From: Mesonia hippocampi
GTDB lineage: Bacteria; Bacteroidota; Bacteroidia; Flavobacteriales; Flavobacteriaceae
DNA length: 64,000 bases
Assembly: GCF_014197445.1 (NCBI RefSeq)
Contig: NZ_JACIFO010000001.1
Coordinates: 1 to 64,000, forward strand
Direction: 5' to 3'
Below, piece by piece: positions 55,424 through 64,000 of the stretch. The notes under the pieces were generated by a model that was not told where the DNA came from, made no database searches, and saw only the letters and a program-made list of their open reading frames with translations. Made by a program: the position numbers and the translations under genes. Positions within the stretch are counted from its first letter, which is position 1. Every line of letters starts with the position of its first letter.

Positions 55424-56803
55424 ATGCATTACAATTATACTAAAAAGATTACGAAAGAAGAGGTCAGGGATATGAATATTACCGAAACAAAAAATGTAGC
55501 TTTTTATACATTAGGATGTAAATTAAACTTTTCAGAAACATCAACCATTGCGCGTTCTTTTGAAAACGAAGGCTTTAATCGTGTAGATTTTTCGGAAAAA
55601 GCAGATGTTTACGTAATTAATACCTGTAGTGTTACCGAAAATGCCGATAAGCGTTTCAAAACCATTGTGAAGCAGGCGCAAAAAAGCAATGCCGATGCTT
55701 TTGTAATCGCTATAGGTTGTTATGCGCAATTAAAACCTGAAGAATTGGCCGATGTAAATGGTGTGGATTTGGTTTTAGGAGCTACCGAAAAATTTAATAT
55801 CACCGATTACTTAAACGATTTAACCAAGAATGATTTTGGGGAGGTACATTCCTGTGAAATTTCTGAAGCCGATTTTTACGTAGGTTCCTATTCTATAGGA
55901 GATCGTACTCGGGCTTTCTTAAAAGTTCAAGATGGGTGCGATTATAAATGTACCTATTGTACAATACCTTTGGCAAGAGGGATTTCTCGAAGCGATACCT
56001 TAGAAAATGTTTTGCAAAATGCAGCCGATATTTCTGCTCAAGGGATTAAAGAAATTGTTCTTACAGGAGTTAATATTGGAGATTACGGAAAAGGGGAGTT
56101 TGGTAATAAACGCCATGAACATACCTTTTTAGATTTAGTAGAGGCATTGGATAAAGTAGAAGGGATAGAGCGATTAAGAATATCGTCTATCGAACCAAAT
56201 TTGCTAAAAGATGAAACCATAGATTTTGTTTCTAAAAGCAGAACTTTTGTACCTCATTTTCATATTCCTTTACAAAGCGGGAGTAACCATTTATTAAAAC
56301 TTATGCGTAGGAGGTATATGCGGGAGTTATACCAAGAACGAGTTAAGAAAATTAAACAAACCATGCCCGATGCATGTATAGGAGTAGATGTAATTGTAGG
56401 TTTTCCGGGAGAAACCGATGAACGTTTTCTAGAAACCTATAATTTTTTAGCAGACCTAGATATTTCTTACCTGCATGTTTTTACTTATTCAGAGCGAGCG
56501 AATACACCAGCCGATAAAATGGATGGGGTTGTACCACAAAATGTGCGTAAAAAACGAAGCAAAATGCTTAGAGGACTTTCGGTTAAAAAGCGTAGAGCTT
56601 TTTATGAGCGTCAATTAGGTAATACCTTAGAAGTGCTTTTTGAAGGAGAAAACAAAGAAGGCTACATTCATGGTTTTACAGAGAATTATGTAAAAGTAAA
56701 AATGCCATGGAACCCTACATACGTAAACACATTACACCTTGTAAAACTTACAGAAATAGATGAAGATGGTTTGGTGCGTTTTGAGTTTGTAAACGAAAAA
56801 TAA
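55424..56803 (+). CDS. mtaB: tRNA t6A37 methylthiotransferase MtaB
   Basis: Radical-SAM enzyme that turns t6A37 into ms2t6A in tRNAs reading ANN codons. The N-terminal UPF0004 domain has three cluster cysteines (in TLGCKLN, NTCSVTEN and IGCYAQL). The radical-SAM motif CDYKCTYC follows, and a TRAM domain closes the protein. The open frame gives 459 residues from ATG 55424; ATG 55472 would give MNITETKN and 443 residues, nearer the family start. It uses the product of the TsaE pathway, whose gene is at 25268. Confidence 0.95.
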   Translation: MHYNYTKKITKEEVRDMNITETKNVAFYTLGCKLNFSETSTIARSFENEGFNRVDFSEKADVYVINTCSVTENADKRFKTIVKQAQKSNADAFVIAIGCYAQLKPEELADVNGVDLVLGATEKFNITDYLNDLTKNDFGEVHSCEISEADFYVGSYSIGDRTRAFLKVQDGCDYKCTYCTIPLARGISRSDTLENVLQNAADISAQGIKEIVLTGVNIGDYGKGEFGNKRHEHTFLDLVEALDKVEGIERLRISSIEPNLLKDETIDFVSKSRTFVPHFHIPLQSGSNHLLKLMRRRYMRELYQERVKKIKQTMPDACIGVDVIVGFPGETDERFLETYNFLADLDISYLHVFTYSERANTPADKMDGVVPQNVRKKRSKMLRGLSVKKRRAFYERQLGNTLEVLFEGENKEGYIHGFTENYVKVKMPWNPTYVNTLHLVKLTEIDEDGLVRFEFVNEK

Positions 56804-56806
56804 GCA

Positions 56807-57103
56807 CTAAATACTAATCCCGATTGGGATTAAATCTTTATACGTATTTTTGTTTTTTCTGAAGAATTTTGCAACCTCGGGACTTGTAGGAACAATGCGT
56901 AAACGGTATTCCCTTATTTTATTAAAAACAGCACCTAAAAAAATATTAACCTCAGAATCGGAGATAAGCTCGCTATTAAATTTTAACTTAGTTAAGAAAA
57001 TTTTACGTTCTTGGCGTACATACTCTAAAATAATTTTTTCTTTACCTTTTTCTACTTCAAATTGTCTTAAAAATTCGTTATCTATTAAGCTTAAGTTTTC
57101 CAT
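56807..57103 (-). CDS. Small GNAT-like protein (GCN5-related, PF14542 type)
   Basis: 98 residues. The region DNEFLRQFEVEKGKEKIILEY, then QERKIFLTKLKF and RIVPTSPEVAKFFRKN, resemble the short single-domain GNAT group, in which the acetyl-CoA loop is shortened. The last codons (PIGISI) overlap a hairpin at 56815-56832. Convergent with mtaB, three bases apart. Confidence 0.75.
   Translation of the reverse strand: MENLSLIDNEFLRQFEVEKGKEKIILEYVRQERKIFLTKLKFNSELISDSEVNIFLGAVFNKIREYRLRIVPTSPEVAKFFRKNKNTYKDLIPIGISI
56815..56832. terminator. Short palindrome at the mtaB/GNAT convergent junction
   Basis: A perfect 7-bp stem (56815-56821 with 56826-56832, loop GATT) lies 12 bases after the mtaB stop, inside the last codons of the convergent gene. 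On the plus strand AATCTTTATACG follows. It may be the mtaB terminator. Confidence 0.4.
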
Positions 57104-57225
57104 TTGTACAATATTTTAGGTAACTTTACAAAGTGTTTAGATGAATAAAAATCAAATTGTATAACTTTTTAAAAACCTCGCTATAAAGATACTACAATTT
57201 TCCCAATCTATATAGTTAAAAGATT

Positions 57226-57894
57226 ATGGCAGTTAAAGAGGAAGTAATTCATGTATATTTTATGCCAGGAATGGCAGCAAATACAAGTATTTTTGAATAT
57301 ATAAAGTTACCTGAAGATAAATATAGGTTACATTACTTAGATTGGATAATACCAAATGATGATGAAACACTCTCGGATTATGTATTGCGTTTGTTGGAGA
57401 ATGTAAAACACAAAACACCAATTTTAATAGGGGTTTCTTTCGGGGGGATTATTGTGCAAGAAATGAGTAAAGTTATAGCGGTAAGAAAGCTTGTTATTAT
57501 TTCGTCTGTTAAAACAAAGCACGAACTTCCTGCGGGTATGAAGTTTGCTAAGAATACAGGACTTTATAAGATTTTACCCACAAGTTTAGCAAAGCATATA
57601 GATAAGTTAGAACAGTTACCAGTGGGGAAAACAACACAAAAAAAAGCAAAATTGTATAAACGATACTTATCTGTAGATGATAAAAAATATTTAGATTGGT
57701 CCATCGCACAAGTTGTATTATGGAATCAGGAAAAAGAAATACCTGGTATAATACATATACATGGCGATAAAGATGCCGTTTTCCCTATTAAAAACATTGA
57801 AAATTGCATCACGTTAAAAAACGGTACACATGCTATGATTATATATAAATACCGTTGGTTTAATAGAAATTTACCACTTATACTAGCTAGTTAA
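57226..57894 (+). CDS. Small alpha/beta hydrolase
   Basis: 222 residues of alpha/beta hydrolase fold. The nucleophile elbow is GVSFGG near residue 72, and the histidine is probably in LKNGTHAMI at the C-terminus, with an acid in HGDKDAVFP. The start HVYFMPGMAANTSIFEYIKL is a recognisable oxyanion segment. There is no signal peptide. It stands 23 bases before the lytic transglycosylase gene and may be co-transcribed. Substrate unknown. Confidence 0.83.
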   Translation: MAVKEEVIHVYFMPGMAANTSIFEYIKLPEDKYRLHYLDWIIPNDDETLSDYVLRLLENVKHKTPILIGVSFGGIIVQEMSKVIAVRKLVIISSVKTKHELPAGMKFAKNTGLYKILPTSLAKHIDKLEQLPVGKTTQKKAKLYKRYLSVDDKKYLDWSIAQVVLWNQEKEIPGIIHIHGDKDAVFPIKNIENCITLKNGTHAMIIYKYRWFNRNLPLILAS

Positions 57895-57917
57895 AGATTA
57901 AAATAGAAATAAATAGA

Positions 57918-58889
57918 ATGAGATTTTTTAAAAACACATTAATTTTTGTAGGTTTTGCAGCAATTGTAGGGATATTAGTGCAAGCAGTAAACGTTAATAC
58001 AACAAAAAAAACCGAAACCTCGCATAAAGGAAAGTCGCCAGCCGATACTACCATGGTAAGTTTTGTGAAAGATTATAATGTATATGCGTTGCCTTTACCG
58101 CAAGATGTAAATTTTGCTGGAGAACCCGTACCTGTAGAAAATCCAGATATTAAAGAACGTTTAGATAGAGAGTTTTTAGTAAACACCTATTGGCAGTCTA
58201 ATGGATTATTATTAGTGAAAAGAGCACATAAATATTTCCCGATTATAGAACCTATTTTAGAAAAAAACGGAATCCCAGACGATTTTAAATACCTAGCTAT
58301 TGCAGAAAGTGGTTTAATGCAAGTGGTTTCGCCAGCAGGAGCAACAGGAGTTTGGCAAATTATGAAGGCCACAGGACGAGAATATGGTCTCGAAATTAAC
58401 GACAATGTAGATGAACGCTACCATATAGAAAAAGCAACAGAAGTAGCTTGCCAATACCTAAAAGAAGCCAAAGAAAAATTTGGAAGTTGGACATTAGCTG
58501 CCGCATCCTATAATGCAGGAAGAGCAGGGATAGAACGCCAGCAAGAGCGTCAAGAAGTAGAAGGTTATTATGATTTATTATTAAATACAGAAACAGGGCG
58601 TTATGTGTTTAGAATTGTAGCCCTGAAAGAAATCTTATCGAACCCAGAAAAATATGGGTTTAATTTTACCGAAAGGGATATGTACCAATATATCCCAACA
58701 AAAGAAATTAGTGTAGATACAGCCGTAACAAACTTTGCAAGTTTTGCAAAAGAACTTGGTATAAACTACAAAATTTTAAAAATACATAACCCTTGGTTGC
58801 GCGAAGCGCATTTAAATAATAAATCTAGAAAAACCTACCAGCTTAAAATCCCTCAAAAAGGTTATTATACCTACAATCCGCAAAGCTAA
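57918..58889 (+). CDS. Membrane-bound lytic transglycosylase (MltD-like SLT domain)
   Basis: 323 residues. An N-terminal signal or anchor (about 7-25) is followed by a goose-type lysozyme (SLT) domain with the catalytic glutamate Glu130 in AIAESGLMQ, then GATGVWQIM and AAASYNAG. The region after 230 is a short extension without a clear LysM. It cleaves peptidoglycan between N-acetylmuramic acid and N-acetylglucosamine in the periplasm. Confidence 0.92.
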   Translation: MRFFKNTLIFVGFAAIVGILVQAVNVNTTKKTETSHKGKSPADTTMVSFVKDYNVYALPLPQDVNFAGEPVPVENPDIKERLDREFLVNTYWQSNGLLLVKRAHKYFPIIEPILEKNGIPDDFKYLAIAESGLMQVVSPAGATGVWQIMKATGREYGLEINDNVDERYHIEKATEVACQYLKEAKEKFGSWTLAAASYNAGRAGIERQQERQEVEGYYDLLLNTETGRYVFRIVALKEILSNPEKYGFNFTERDMYQYIPTKEISVDTAVTNFASFAKELGINYKILKIHNPWLREAHLNNKSRKTYQLKIPQKGYYTYNPQS

Positions 58890-58933
58890 TTTATAAGCGA
58901 TAAAGAGATTGTATGTAGAGAGGGTTGAAAAAT

Positions 58934-60388
58934 ATGTTAGATTTTATACAACATAACCTCTGGCCAATTTTATTAGGGTTAAATTACTTAACCGCCTTTG
59001 TTGTGGCTTTATTTATTATAAGCAACAATAGGAATCCTATACGTACTATTTCTTATATATTAGTATTAATAACTTTTCCTTTTGTCGGCTTAATCGTGTA
59101 TTACTTTTTTGGAACAGAGTACAGAAAAAGTAAAATGTTTCAACGTAAAATGGTTTTTAGTAGCCCTACCATAAAAAAATGGGAAGAACGGTTAAAGCTA
59201 TCAACATTACAATTAGAAAAGTTAACAGAAAATCTACTCGAAAACAAAATAAAAATAGTCAAACTTGTTCAGCGAAATCAATATAAACCTCTTGTTTTAG
59301 ATAACGAAGTAAAAATCTTAATAAATGGCGAAGAAAAATTTAAAAGTCTCTATCAAGATTTATGTAACGCGAAAAAGCACATACATTTAGAATACTATAT
59401 TATAAAAGATGACACCACAGGATTAGCGTTTATAGATATTATTTGCCAAAAGGCAAAACAAGGCATCCAAGTACGTTTAAGTTACGATGATGTAGGAAGT
59501 AAACTAAGTAGGAAAACAAAACAAAAACTCAGTGCAGCAGGGGTAGAGCATTACCCGTTTATGCCAGTGTTATTCTCCCGTTTAACACGGAAATTAAATT
59601 ATAGAGATCACCGTAAAATTGCAATTATAGACGGGGAGATAGGCTATTTAGGAGGCATAAACATTAGTGATAATTATGCTAATTTAGAAAACAAAACCTA
59701 TTGGCGAGACACACACATAAAAGTATCAGGAGATGTTGTAAAGCTGTTGCAATCGCAGTTTTTATTAAATTGGAATTTTGTTTCTAAAACAGAAATACAA
59801 ATAACCGACGATTTTTTTCCAGAAATAGAAAAGCAAGGCAATATTCCTGTGCAATTAGTAGCAAGTGGTCCAGACTCTAGTTTTCCGCATATTATGGAAG
59901 CTCTATTTACCGCAATAAATACCGCTACAAAGCAAATTGTAATTACTACCCCTTACTTTATTCCTAACGAGCAAATACTTACCGCATTAACTACAGCAAG
60001 CAGACGAGGAGTAGAAGTGCAAGTACTTATCCCTAAACAAGGCGATACTTGGACAGCTACCTATGCAACAAACTCCTACATAGAGCAATTACTACGTTCG
60101 GGAGTTAAAGTTTTTCGTTATACAAAAGGAATGATACATGCTAAAGTCATGCTGGTAGATGATAATTTTTCCAGCATAGGAACATCGAACATGGATTATA
60201 GAAGCTTTGAAATTAACTTTGAAATAAATGCTTTAATCTATCATAAAGAAACAACCGCAAAAATGTACGAAATTTACCACAAGGATTTGCAAGATGCAGA
60301 AATGCTAACTTTAGCAGCTTGGCGGCAACGCTCTCGTACCAAAAAAATAAAAGAATCTTTTAGCCGATTGTGGGCTCCTCTATTATAG
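58934..60388 (+). CDS. cls: Cardiolipin synthase
   Basis: Membrane phospholipase-D-type enzyme that makes cardiolipin. Two N-terminal membrane helices (about 9-29 and 40-59) precede two HKD motifs: HRKIAIID (His226, Lys228, Asp233) and the second, HAKVMLVD. The 484 residues match the bacterial Cls family. ATG 58934 is preferred to TTG 58925. It lies after the lytic transglycosylase in the same direction. Confidence 0.95.
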   Translation: MLDFIQHNLWPILLGLNYLTAFVVALFIISNNRNPIRTISYILVLITFPFVGLIVYYFFGTEYRKSKMFQRKMVFSSPTIKKWEERLKLSTLQLEKLTENLLENKIKIVKLVQRNQYKPLVLDNEVKILINGEEKFKSLYQDLCNAKKHIHLEYYIIKDDTTGLAFIDIICQKAKQGIQVRLSYDDVGSKLSRKTKQKLSAAGVEHYPFMPVLFSRLTRKLNYRDHRKIAIIDGEIGYLGGINISDNYANLENKTYWRDTHIKVSGDVVKLLQSQFLLNWNFVSKTEIQITDDFFPEIEKQGNIPVQLVASGPDSSFPHIMEALFTAINTATKQIVITTPYFIPNEQILTALTTASRRGVEVQVLIPKQGDTWTATYATNSYIEQLLRSGVKVFRYTKGMIHAKVMLVDDNFSSIGTSNMDYRSFEINFEINALIYHKETTAKMYEIYHKDLQDAEMLTLAAWRQRSRTKKIKESFSRLWAPLL

Positions 60389-60404
60389 CTTAAATTAAAA
60401 ACGC

Positions 60405-60920
60405 TTAAATACGCTTCATTTGTTCCTTCATCATACGTATTTGGTCGGTAAGCATGTTGTTTTTATCTAGTTTTTTAGCTTCATTAAGGTAAATTTGTGC
60501 CTCTCTTTTTCTTCGCTTAGTCATTGCAATTCCTGCAAGGTTTAAACGAGCCATTGCCTCGTCTTGTTTCATCGAAAGACCCAATTTTAAAGCTTTTCGC
60601 AAGTATTTTTCTGCCTGAGAAATATTGGTTTGCGATAACATTAACCCGTGTAAATAGTTGTAATAACCTTGTTGCTTTGTAACCAAAGCAGCTTCTGGAT
60701 TTTTAATTTTAGAAAGCCATTTCTTAGCACCTTCAAAATCTTGTTTACGTAAACGTAAAAATGCTAAAAGTATAATTTCATTTTTAAAATATAGAAATAC
60801 AAAAATACCAGCCAATAAAATTAACAGAATTCCGTTACCAATATAACCTTCATAAAACTGATAAATGGCTAGAGCAAATGCGGCTACGGCTAAAACTAAT
60901 TTAATATTTTTGTTGAACAT
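60405..60920 (-). CDS. Membrane protein with TPR-like helices
   Basis: 171 residues: two membrane helices at about 8-25 and 30-45, then a basic helical region with TPR-like units (FEGAKKWLSKIKNPEAAL and AEKYLRKALKLGLSMKQDEA). Similar proteins occur in Flavobacteriaceae as hypothetical. It is convergent with cls and divergent from rpmH. Confidence 0.78.
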   Translation of the reverse strand: MFNKNIKLVLAVAAFALAIYQFYEGYIGNGILLILLAGIFVFLYFKNEIILLAFLRLRKQDFEGAKKWLSKIKNPEAALVTKQQGYYNYLHGLMLSQTNISQAEKYLRKALKLGLSMKQDEAMARLNLAGIAMTKRRKREAQIYLNEAKKLDKNNMLTDQIRMMKEQMKRI

Positions 60921-60946
60921 ACAAAGGGGTTTTATTTTTCAAAATG

Positions 60947-60954
60947 CAAAGATA
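60947..60954 (-). promoter_or_regulatory. -7 box for the TPR membrane-protein gene
   Basis: Minus-strand TATCTTTG matches TAnnTTTG, about 26 bases before the start codon. The -33 element is not clear. Confidence 0.4.
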
Positions 60955-60988
60955 ATAAAAACAAATCTAAAAATATTTTAAAATAGAC

Positions 60989-61018
60989 TTGTAAAGCATA
61001 AAAGATGTTGTATATTTG
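60989..61018 (+). promoter_or_regulatory. rpmH promoter
   Basis: TTG at 60989-60991, a 19-base spacer and TATATTTG at 61011-61018 form the best match in the window to the Bacteroidota promoter TTG-N19..21-TAnnTTTG. It gives an rpmH leader of about 40 bases. Confidence 0.78.
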
Positions 61019-61065
61019 CACGCAGTTTTAAAATAGAAGTAAAGGACTTTAAAGATAATTTAGCA

Positions 61066-61224
61066 ATGAAAAGAACGTTTCAACCTTCAAAAAGAAAAAG
61101 AAAAAATAAGCACGGATTTAGAGAGCGTATGGCAAGCGTTAACGGAAGAAAAGTCCTTGCTAGAAGAAGAGCTAAAGGAAGAAAAAAACTTTCTGTATCT
61201 TCAGAACTTCGTCACAAAAAATAA
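61066..61224 (+). CDS. rpmH: 50S ribosomal protein L34
   Basis: 52 residues, highly basic, starting [18 protein letters not shown] and continuing [19 protein letters not shown], the L34 signature. Too short for common ORF length limits. It has its own strong promoter and terminator. Unlike the classic dnaA-rpmH-rnpA order, its neighbours here are cls-side genes and carB. Confidence 0.98.
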   Translation: MKRTFQPSKRKRKNKHGFRERMASVNGRKVLARRRAKGRKKLSVSSELRHKK

Positions 61225-61246
61225 TGATTGTATTGTTATAAAATAG

Positions 61247-61279
61247 AAAAGGTGTTACTTATGGGTAACGCCTTTTTTT
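61247..61279 (+). terminator. Intrinsic terminator after rpmH
   Basis: A 12-bp stem with one G-T pair (61247-61258 with 61265-61276) runs into seven T. It separates rpmH from carB. Confidence 0.9.
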
Positions 61280-61317
61280 ATATCTTAACCTCATATAATA
61301 CCTAAATTTTCCCTAAG

Positions 61318-64000
61318 ATGCCTAAAAATAACAACTTAAAAAGTATTTTAATTATTGGTTCTGGGCCAATAATCATCGGTCAAGCCTGCGAATTTGATTA
61401 TTCTGGTAGCCAATCCTTACGTTCTTTACGTGAAGATGGGATAGAAACAATCCTTATAAATTCCAATCCAGCAACCATTATGACAGACCCGTCTATGGCG
61501 GATCATGTGTACCTAAAGCCCCTAACAACCAAATCGATTATAGAGATACTAAAAGCACATCCGCAAATCGATGCCGTATTACCTACTATGGGAGGGCAAA
61601 CCGCATTAAACCTATGTATAGAAGCTGATGAAAAAGGAATTTGGGAAGATTTTAATGTGAAAATAATAGGGGTAGATATTGCAGCCATCAATATTACCGA
61701 AGATCGTGAGGAGTTTAAGGGACTTATGCAAAAAATAAATATTCCTGTTGCTCCTGCAGAAACAGCAACATCATTTTTAAAAGGTAAAGAAATAGCTCAA
61801 AAATTTGGGTTTCCTCTGGTAATTAGACCATCGTTTACCTTAGGAGGAACAGGAGCTTCTTTTGTGCATGATGCAGATACCTTCGATGAACTTCTTACAA
61901 GAGGTTTAGAGGCTTCTCCAATTCACGAAGTACTTATCGATAAAGCACTGTTAGGTTGGAAAGAATATGAGTTAGAGTTGTTGCGCGACAGTAATGACAA
62001 TGTAGTTATTATCTGTACGATAGAAAATATGGATCCAATGGGAATCCATACAGGAGATTCTATTACCGTAGCGCCAGCAATGACACTTAGCGATTCAACT
62101 TTCCAGCGCATGCGAGATATGGCTATAAAAATGATGCGAAGCATCGGAGATTTTGCTGGAGGTTGTAACGTGCAATTTGCAGTAAGCCCAGATGAAAAAG
62201 AAGATATTATAGCGATAGAAATTAACCCACGTGTTTCTCGTTCATCAGCCTTGGCTTCTAAAGCTACAGGATACCCTATCGCTAAAATTGCTACAAAACT
62301 AGCAATAGGTTATACATTAGATGAGTTGGATAACCAAATTACAAAAACAACATCGGCTTTATTTGAGCCAACTTTAGATTATGTAATTGTAAAGATACCA
62401 CGTTGGAATTTTGATAAATTTGAAGGTTCTGAAAGAACTTTAGGACTACAAATGAAATCTGTAGGCGAGGTAATGGGGATAGGACGTTCGTTCCAAGAAG
62501 CTCTACATAAAGCAACACAATCGTTAGAAATTAAACGTAACGGATTAGGAGCCGATGGTAAAGGATATACCGATTACGATACCATTATAGAAAAGCTTAA
62601 AAACCCAAGTTGGGATCGCGTTTTTGTACTTTACGATGCTATCCAGTTAGGAATTCCTTTAAGCAGAATCCATGAGATTACAAAAATAGATATGTGGTTC
62701 TTAAAACAGTATGAAGAGTTATATAGGTTAGAAAAAGAAATTTCTAGCAATTATACTATTGATACTATTCCTCACGATATTCTATTAGAAGCCAAACAAA
62801 AAGGCTATGGAGATCGCCAAATAGCACACATGCTAAATTGCTTAGAAAGCGAAGTTTATAAAAAACGAGAAGAATTAAACATTAACCGTGTTTATAAATT
62901 GGTAGATACTTGTGCAGCCGAGTTTGAAGCACAAACACCTTATTACTATTCTACCTTTGAAAACGAAATAGAAACCCCAGATGGTAAGCGTTATACCGAT
63001 AACGAAAGTAAAGTTTCTGATAAAAAGAAAATTATAGTATTAGGTTCTGGACCAAACCGAATTGGACAAGGGATAGAATTTGATTATTGCTGTGTGCACG
63101 GAGTTTTGGCCGCTGCAGAAGAAGGCTACGAAACCATCATGATAAACTGTAACCCAGAAACAGTTTCGACAGATTTTGATACAGCCGATAAACTTTATTT
63201 TGAACCTGTATTTTGGGAACATATCTATGATATAATTCGTCATGAAAAACCAGAAGGCGTAATTGTTCAGCTAGGAGGGCAAACCGCACTAAAACTTGCC
63301 GAAAAATTAGATAGATACGGTATAAAAATTATGGGCACAAGCTATCGTGCTTTAGATCTAGCAGAAGATAGAGGTAGTTTTTCTACCTTGCTAAAAGAAA
63401 ACGATATTCCTTATCCAGATTTTGGAACAGCCGAAAATGCCGATGAAGCACTTGCCTTAGCTAAAGAATTAGATTTCCCAATATTAGTAAGACCATCTTA
63501 TGTATTAGGAGGACAAGGAATGAAAATTGTTATCAACGAGCGAGAATTAGAAGCACATGTGGTAGATTTATTAAATAAAATACCAAACAATAAACTCCTG
63601 TTAGACCATTACCTAGATGGAGCTATCGAAGCTGAAGCCGATGCTATTTGCGATGGAGAAAATGTATATATTATAGGAATTATGGAGCATATAGAACCTT
63701 GTGGAATACACTCGGGCGACTCTAATGCTTTATTACCACCGTTTAATTTAGGTGATTTGGTACTTCAGCAAATAAAAGACCATACCAAAAAAATAGCCTT
63801 AGCTTTAGAAACAGTAGGTTTAATAAACATTCAGTTTGCTATAAAAGATGATAAAGTATACATTATCGAAGCAAACCCAAGGGCTTCAAGAACGGTTCCG
63901 TTTATCGCAAAAGCTTATGGCGAACCTTATGTGAATTACGCAACAAAAGTAATGTTAGGGAAAAAGGTTACCGATTTTGATTTTAACCCAAAATTAGAAG
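61318..64000 (+). CDS. carB: Carbamoyl-phosphate synthase large subunit (5' part)
   Basis: Makes carbamoyl phosphate for arginine and pyrimidines. The frame is open from ATG 61318 to the window edge: 894 codons of about 950 (the family is 1,070 or less in most bacteria; Bacteroidota forms are near 950). The first ATP-grasp half begins ILIIGSGPIIIGQACEFDYSG; the second half repeats the pattern with IIVLGSGPNRIGQGIEFDY. ATP-grasp metal ligands appear in EINPRVSRSSALASKATGYP and IEANPRASRTVPF. The C-terminal allosteric domain lies past base 64000. A small-subunit gene (carA) is not seen upstream. Confidence 0.96.
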   Translation, partial: MPKNNNLKSILIIGSGPIIIGQACEFDYSGSQSLRSLREDGIETILINSNPATIMTDPSMADHVYLKPLTTKSIIEILKAHPQIDAVLPTMGGQTALNLCIEADEKGIWEDFNVKIIGVDIAAINITEDREEFKGLMQKINIPVAPAETATSFLKGKEIAQKFGFPLVIRPSFTLGGTGASFVHDADTFDELLTRGLEASPIHEVLIDKALLGWKEYELELLRDSNDNVVIICTIENMDPMGIHTGDSITVAPAMTLSDSTFQRMRDMAIKMMRSIGDFAGGCNVQFAVSPDEKEDIIAIEINPRVSRSSALASKATGYPIAKIATKLAIGYTLDELDNQITKTTSALFEPTLDYVIVKIPRWNFDKFEGSERTLGLQMKSVGEVMGIGRSFQEALHKATQSLEIKRNGLGADGKGYTDYDTIIEKLKNPSWDRVFVLYDAIQLGIPLSRIHEITKIDMWFLKQYEELYRLEKEISSNYTIDTIPHDILLEAKQKGYGDRQIAHMLNCLESEVYKKREELNINRVYKLVDTCAAEFEAQTPYYYSTFENEIETPDGKRYTDNESKVSDKKKIIVLGSGPNRIGQGIEFDYCCVHGVLAAAEEGYETIMINCNPETVSTDFDTADKLYFEPVFWEHIYDIIRHEKPEGVIVQLGGQTALKLAEKLDRYGIKIMGTSYRALDLAEDRGSFSTLLKENDIPYPDFGTAENADEALALAKELDFPILVRPSYVLGGQGMKIVINERELEAHVVDLLNKIPNNKLLLDHYLDGAIEAEADAICDGENVYIIGIMEHIEPCGIHSGDSNALLPPFNLGDLVLQQIKDHTKKIALALETVGLINIQFAIKDDKVYIIEANPRASRTVPFIAKAYGEPYVNYATKVMLGKKVTDFDFNPKLE

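Noticed and set aside
61066-61224. rpmH as a marker of the replication origin
   Set aside because: dnaA, rnpA, yidD and DnaA boxes are not seen. In this phylum L34 often lies away from the origin.

Overview
The window is a stretch of chromosome from an AT-rich member of the Bacteroidota, most likely Flavobacteriaceae. Several things point there independently. LpxC and FabZ are one fused protein. There is a PorX-type response regulator with a PglZ domain. GAPDH carries a long N-terminal extension. Many genes have the Bacteroidota sigma factor -7 box TAnnTTTG a short distance upstream, and clear Shine-Dalgarno sequences are rare. Nearly all the DNA codes for core proteins. I see no phage, insertion sequence, CRISPR array, tRNA or defence island.

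Layout. 1-117: 3' end of a 5S rRNA gene and its terminator. 282-4400: lon and a ComM/YifB AAA ATPase. 4415-9000: a pseudouridine synthase, panB, a GlmU-like left-handed beta-helix protein, a 61-codon gene remnant next to a strong hairpin, and gcvT. 9109-15229: NAD(P)HX repair enzyme, a stand-alone hutH, a conserved 491-residue protein of unknown role, a metallo-beta-lactamase-fold hydrolase and a small membrane-anchored protein. 15226-19438 (minus): a tight operon of a BatA-like von Willebrand protein, a dihydroorotase homologue that has lost its metal ligands, a small membrane protein and an esterase. 19503-22263 (minus): a GAF histidine kinase, a DUF2400-type protein and a LolD-like ATPase. 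22370-25209: msrA, three small proteins and ald. 25268-28509: tsaE and porX, divergent from an HD-domain phosphohydrolase.

28541-34210 (plus) is the main biosynthetic operon: lpxD, lpxC-fabZ, lpxA, efp, a second LpxD-like acyltransferase and sucD. It joins lipid A synthesis to translation and the TCA cycle. 34345-43317: an M16 lipoprotein peptidase, fabG, a second von Willebrand membrane protein, and a two-gene unit of secreted proteins, the most accessory-looking part of the window. 43470-51284 (minus): monomeric isocitrate dehydrogenase, rplS, trmD, a coiled-coil membrane protein, a TPR protein, long-form GAPDH and an HtrA protease. 51412-60920: dapF, a GNAT protein and mltG as one overlapping unit, then a peptide-binding lipoprotein, mtaB, a small GNAT-like protein, an alpha/beta hydrolase, a lytic transglycosylase, a cardiolipin synthase and a TPR membrane protein. 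61066-64000: rpmH, missed by length-limited ORF calling, and the first 894 codons of carB.

The most useful observations are the metal-site-less dihydroorotase, the divergent second LpxD, the GlmU-like protein with a degenerate nucleotidyltransferase half, the gene remnant after gcvT, and three convergent gene pairs that share the same four bases, TTAA, as both stop codons. I found nothing I can honestly call a new defence or mobile system.
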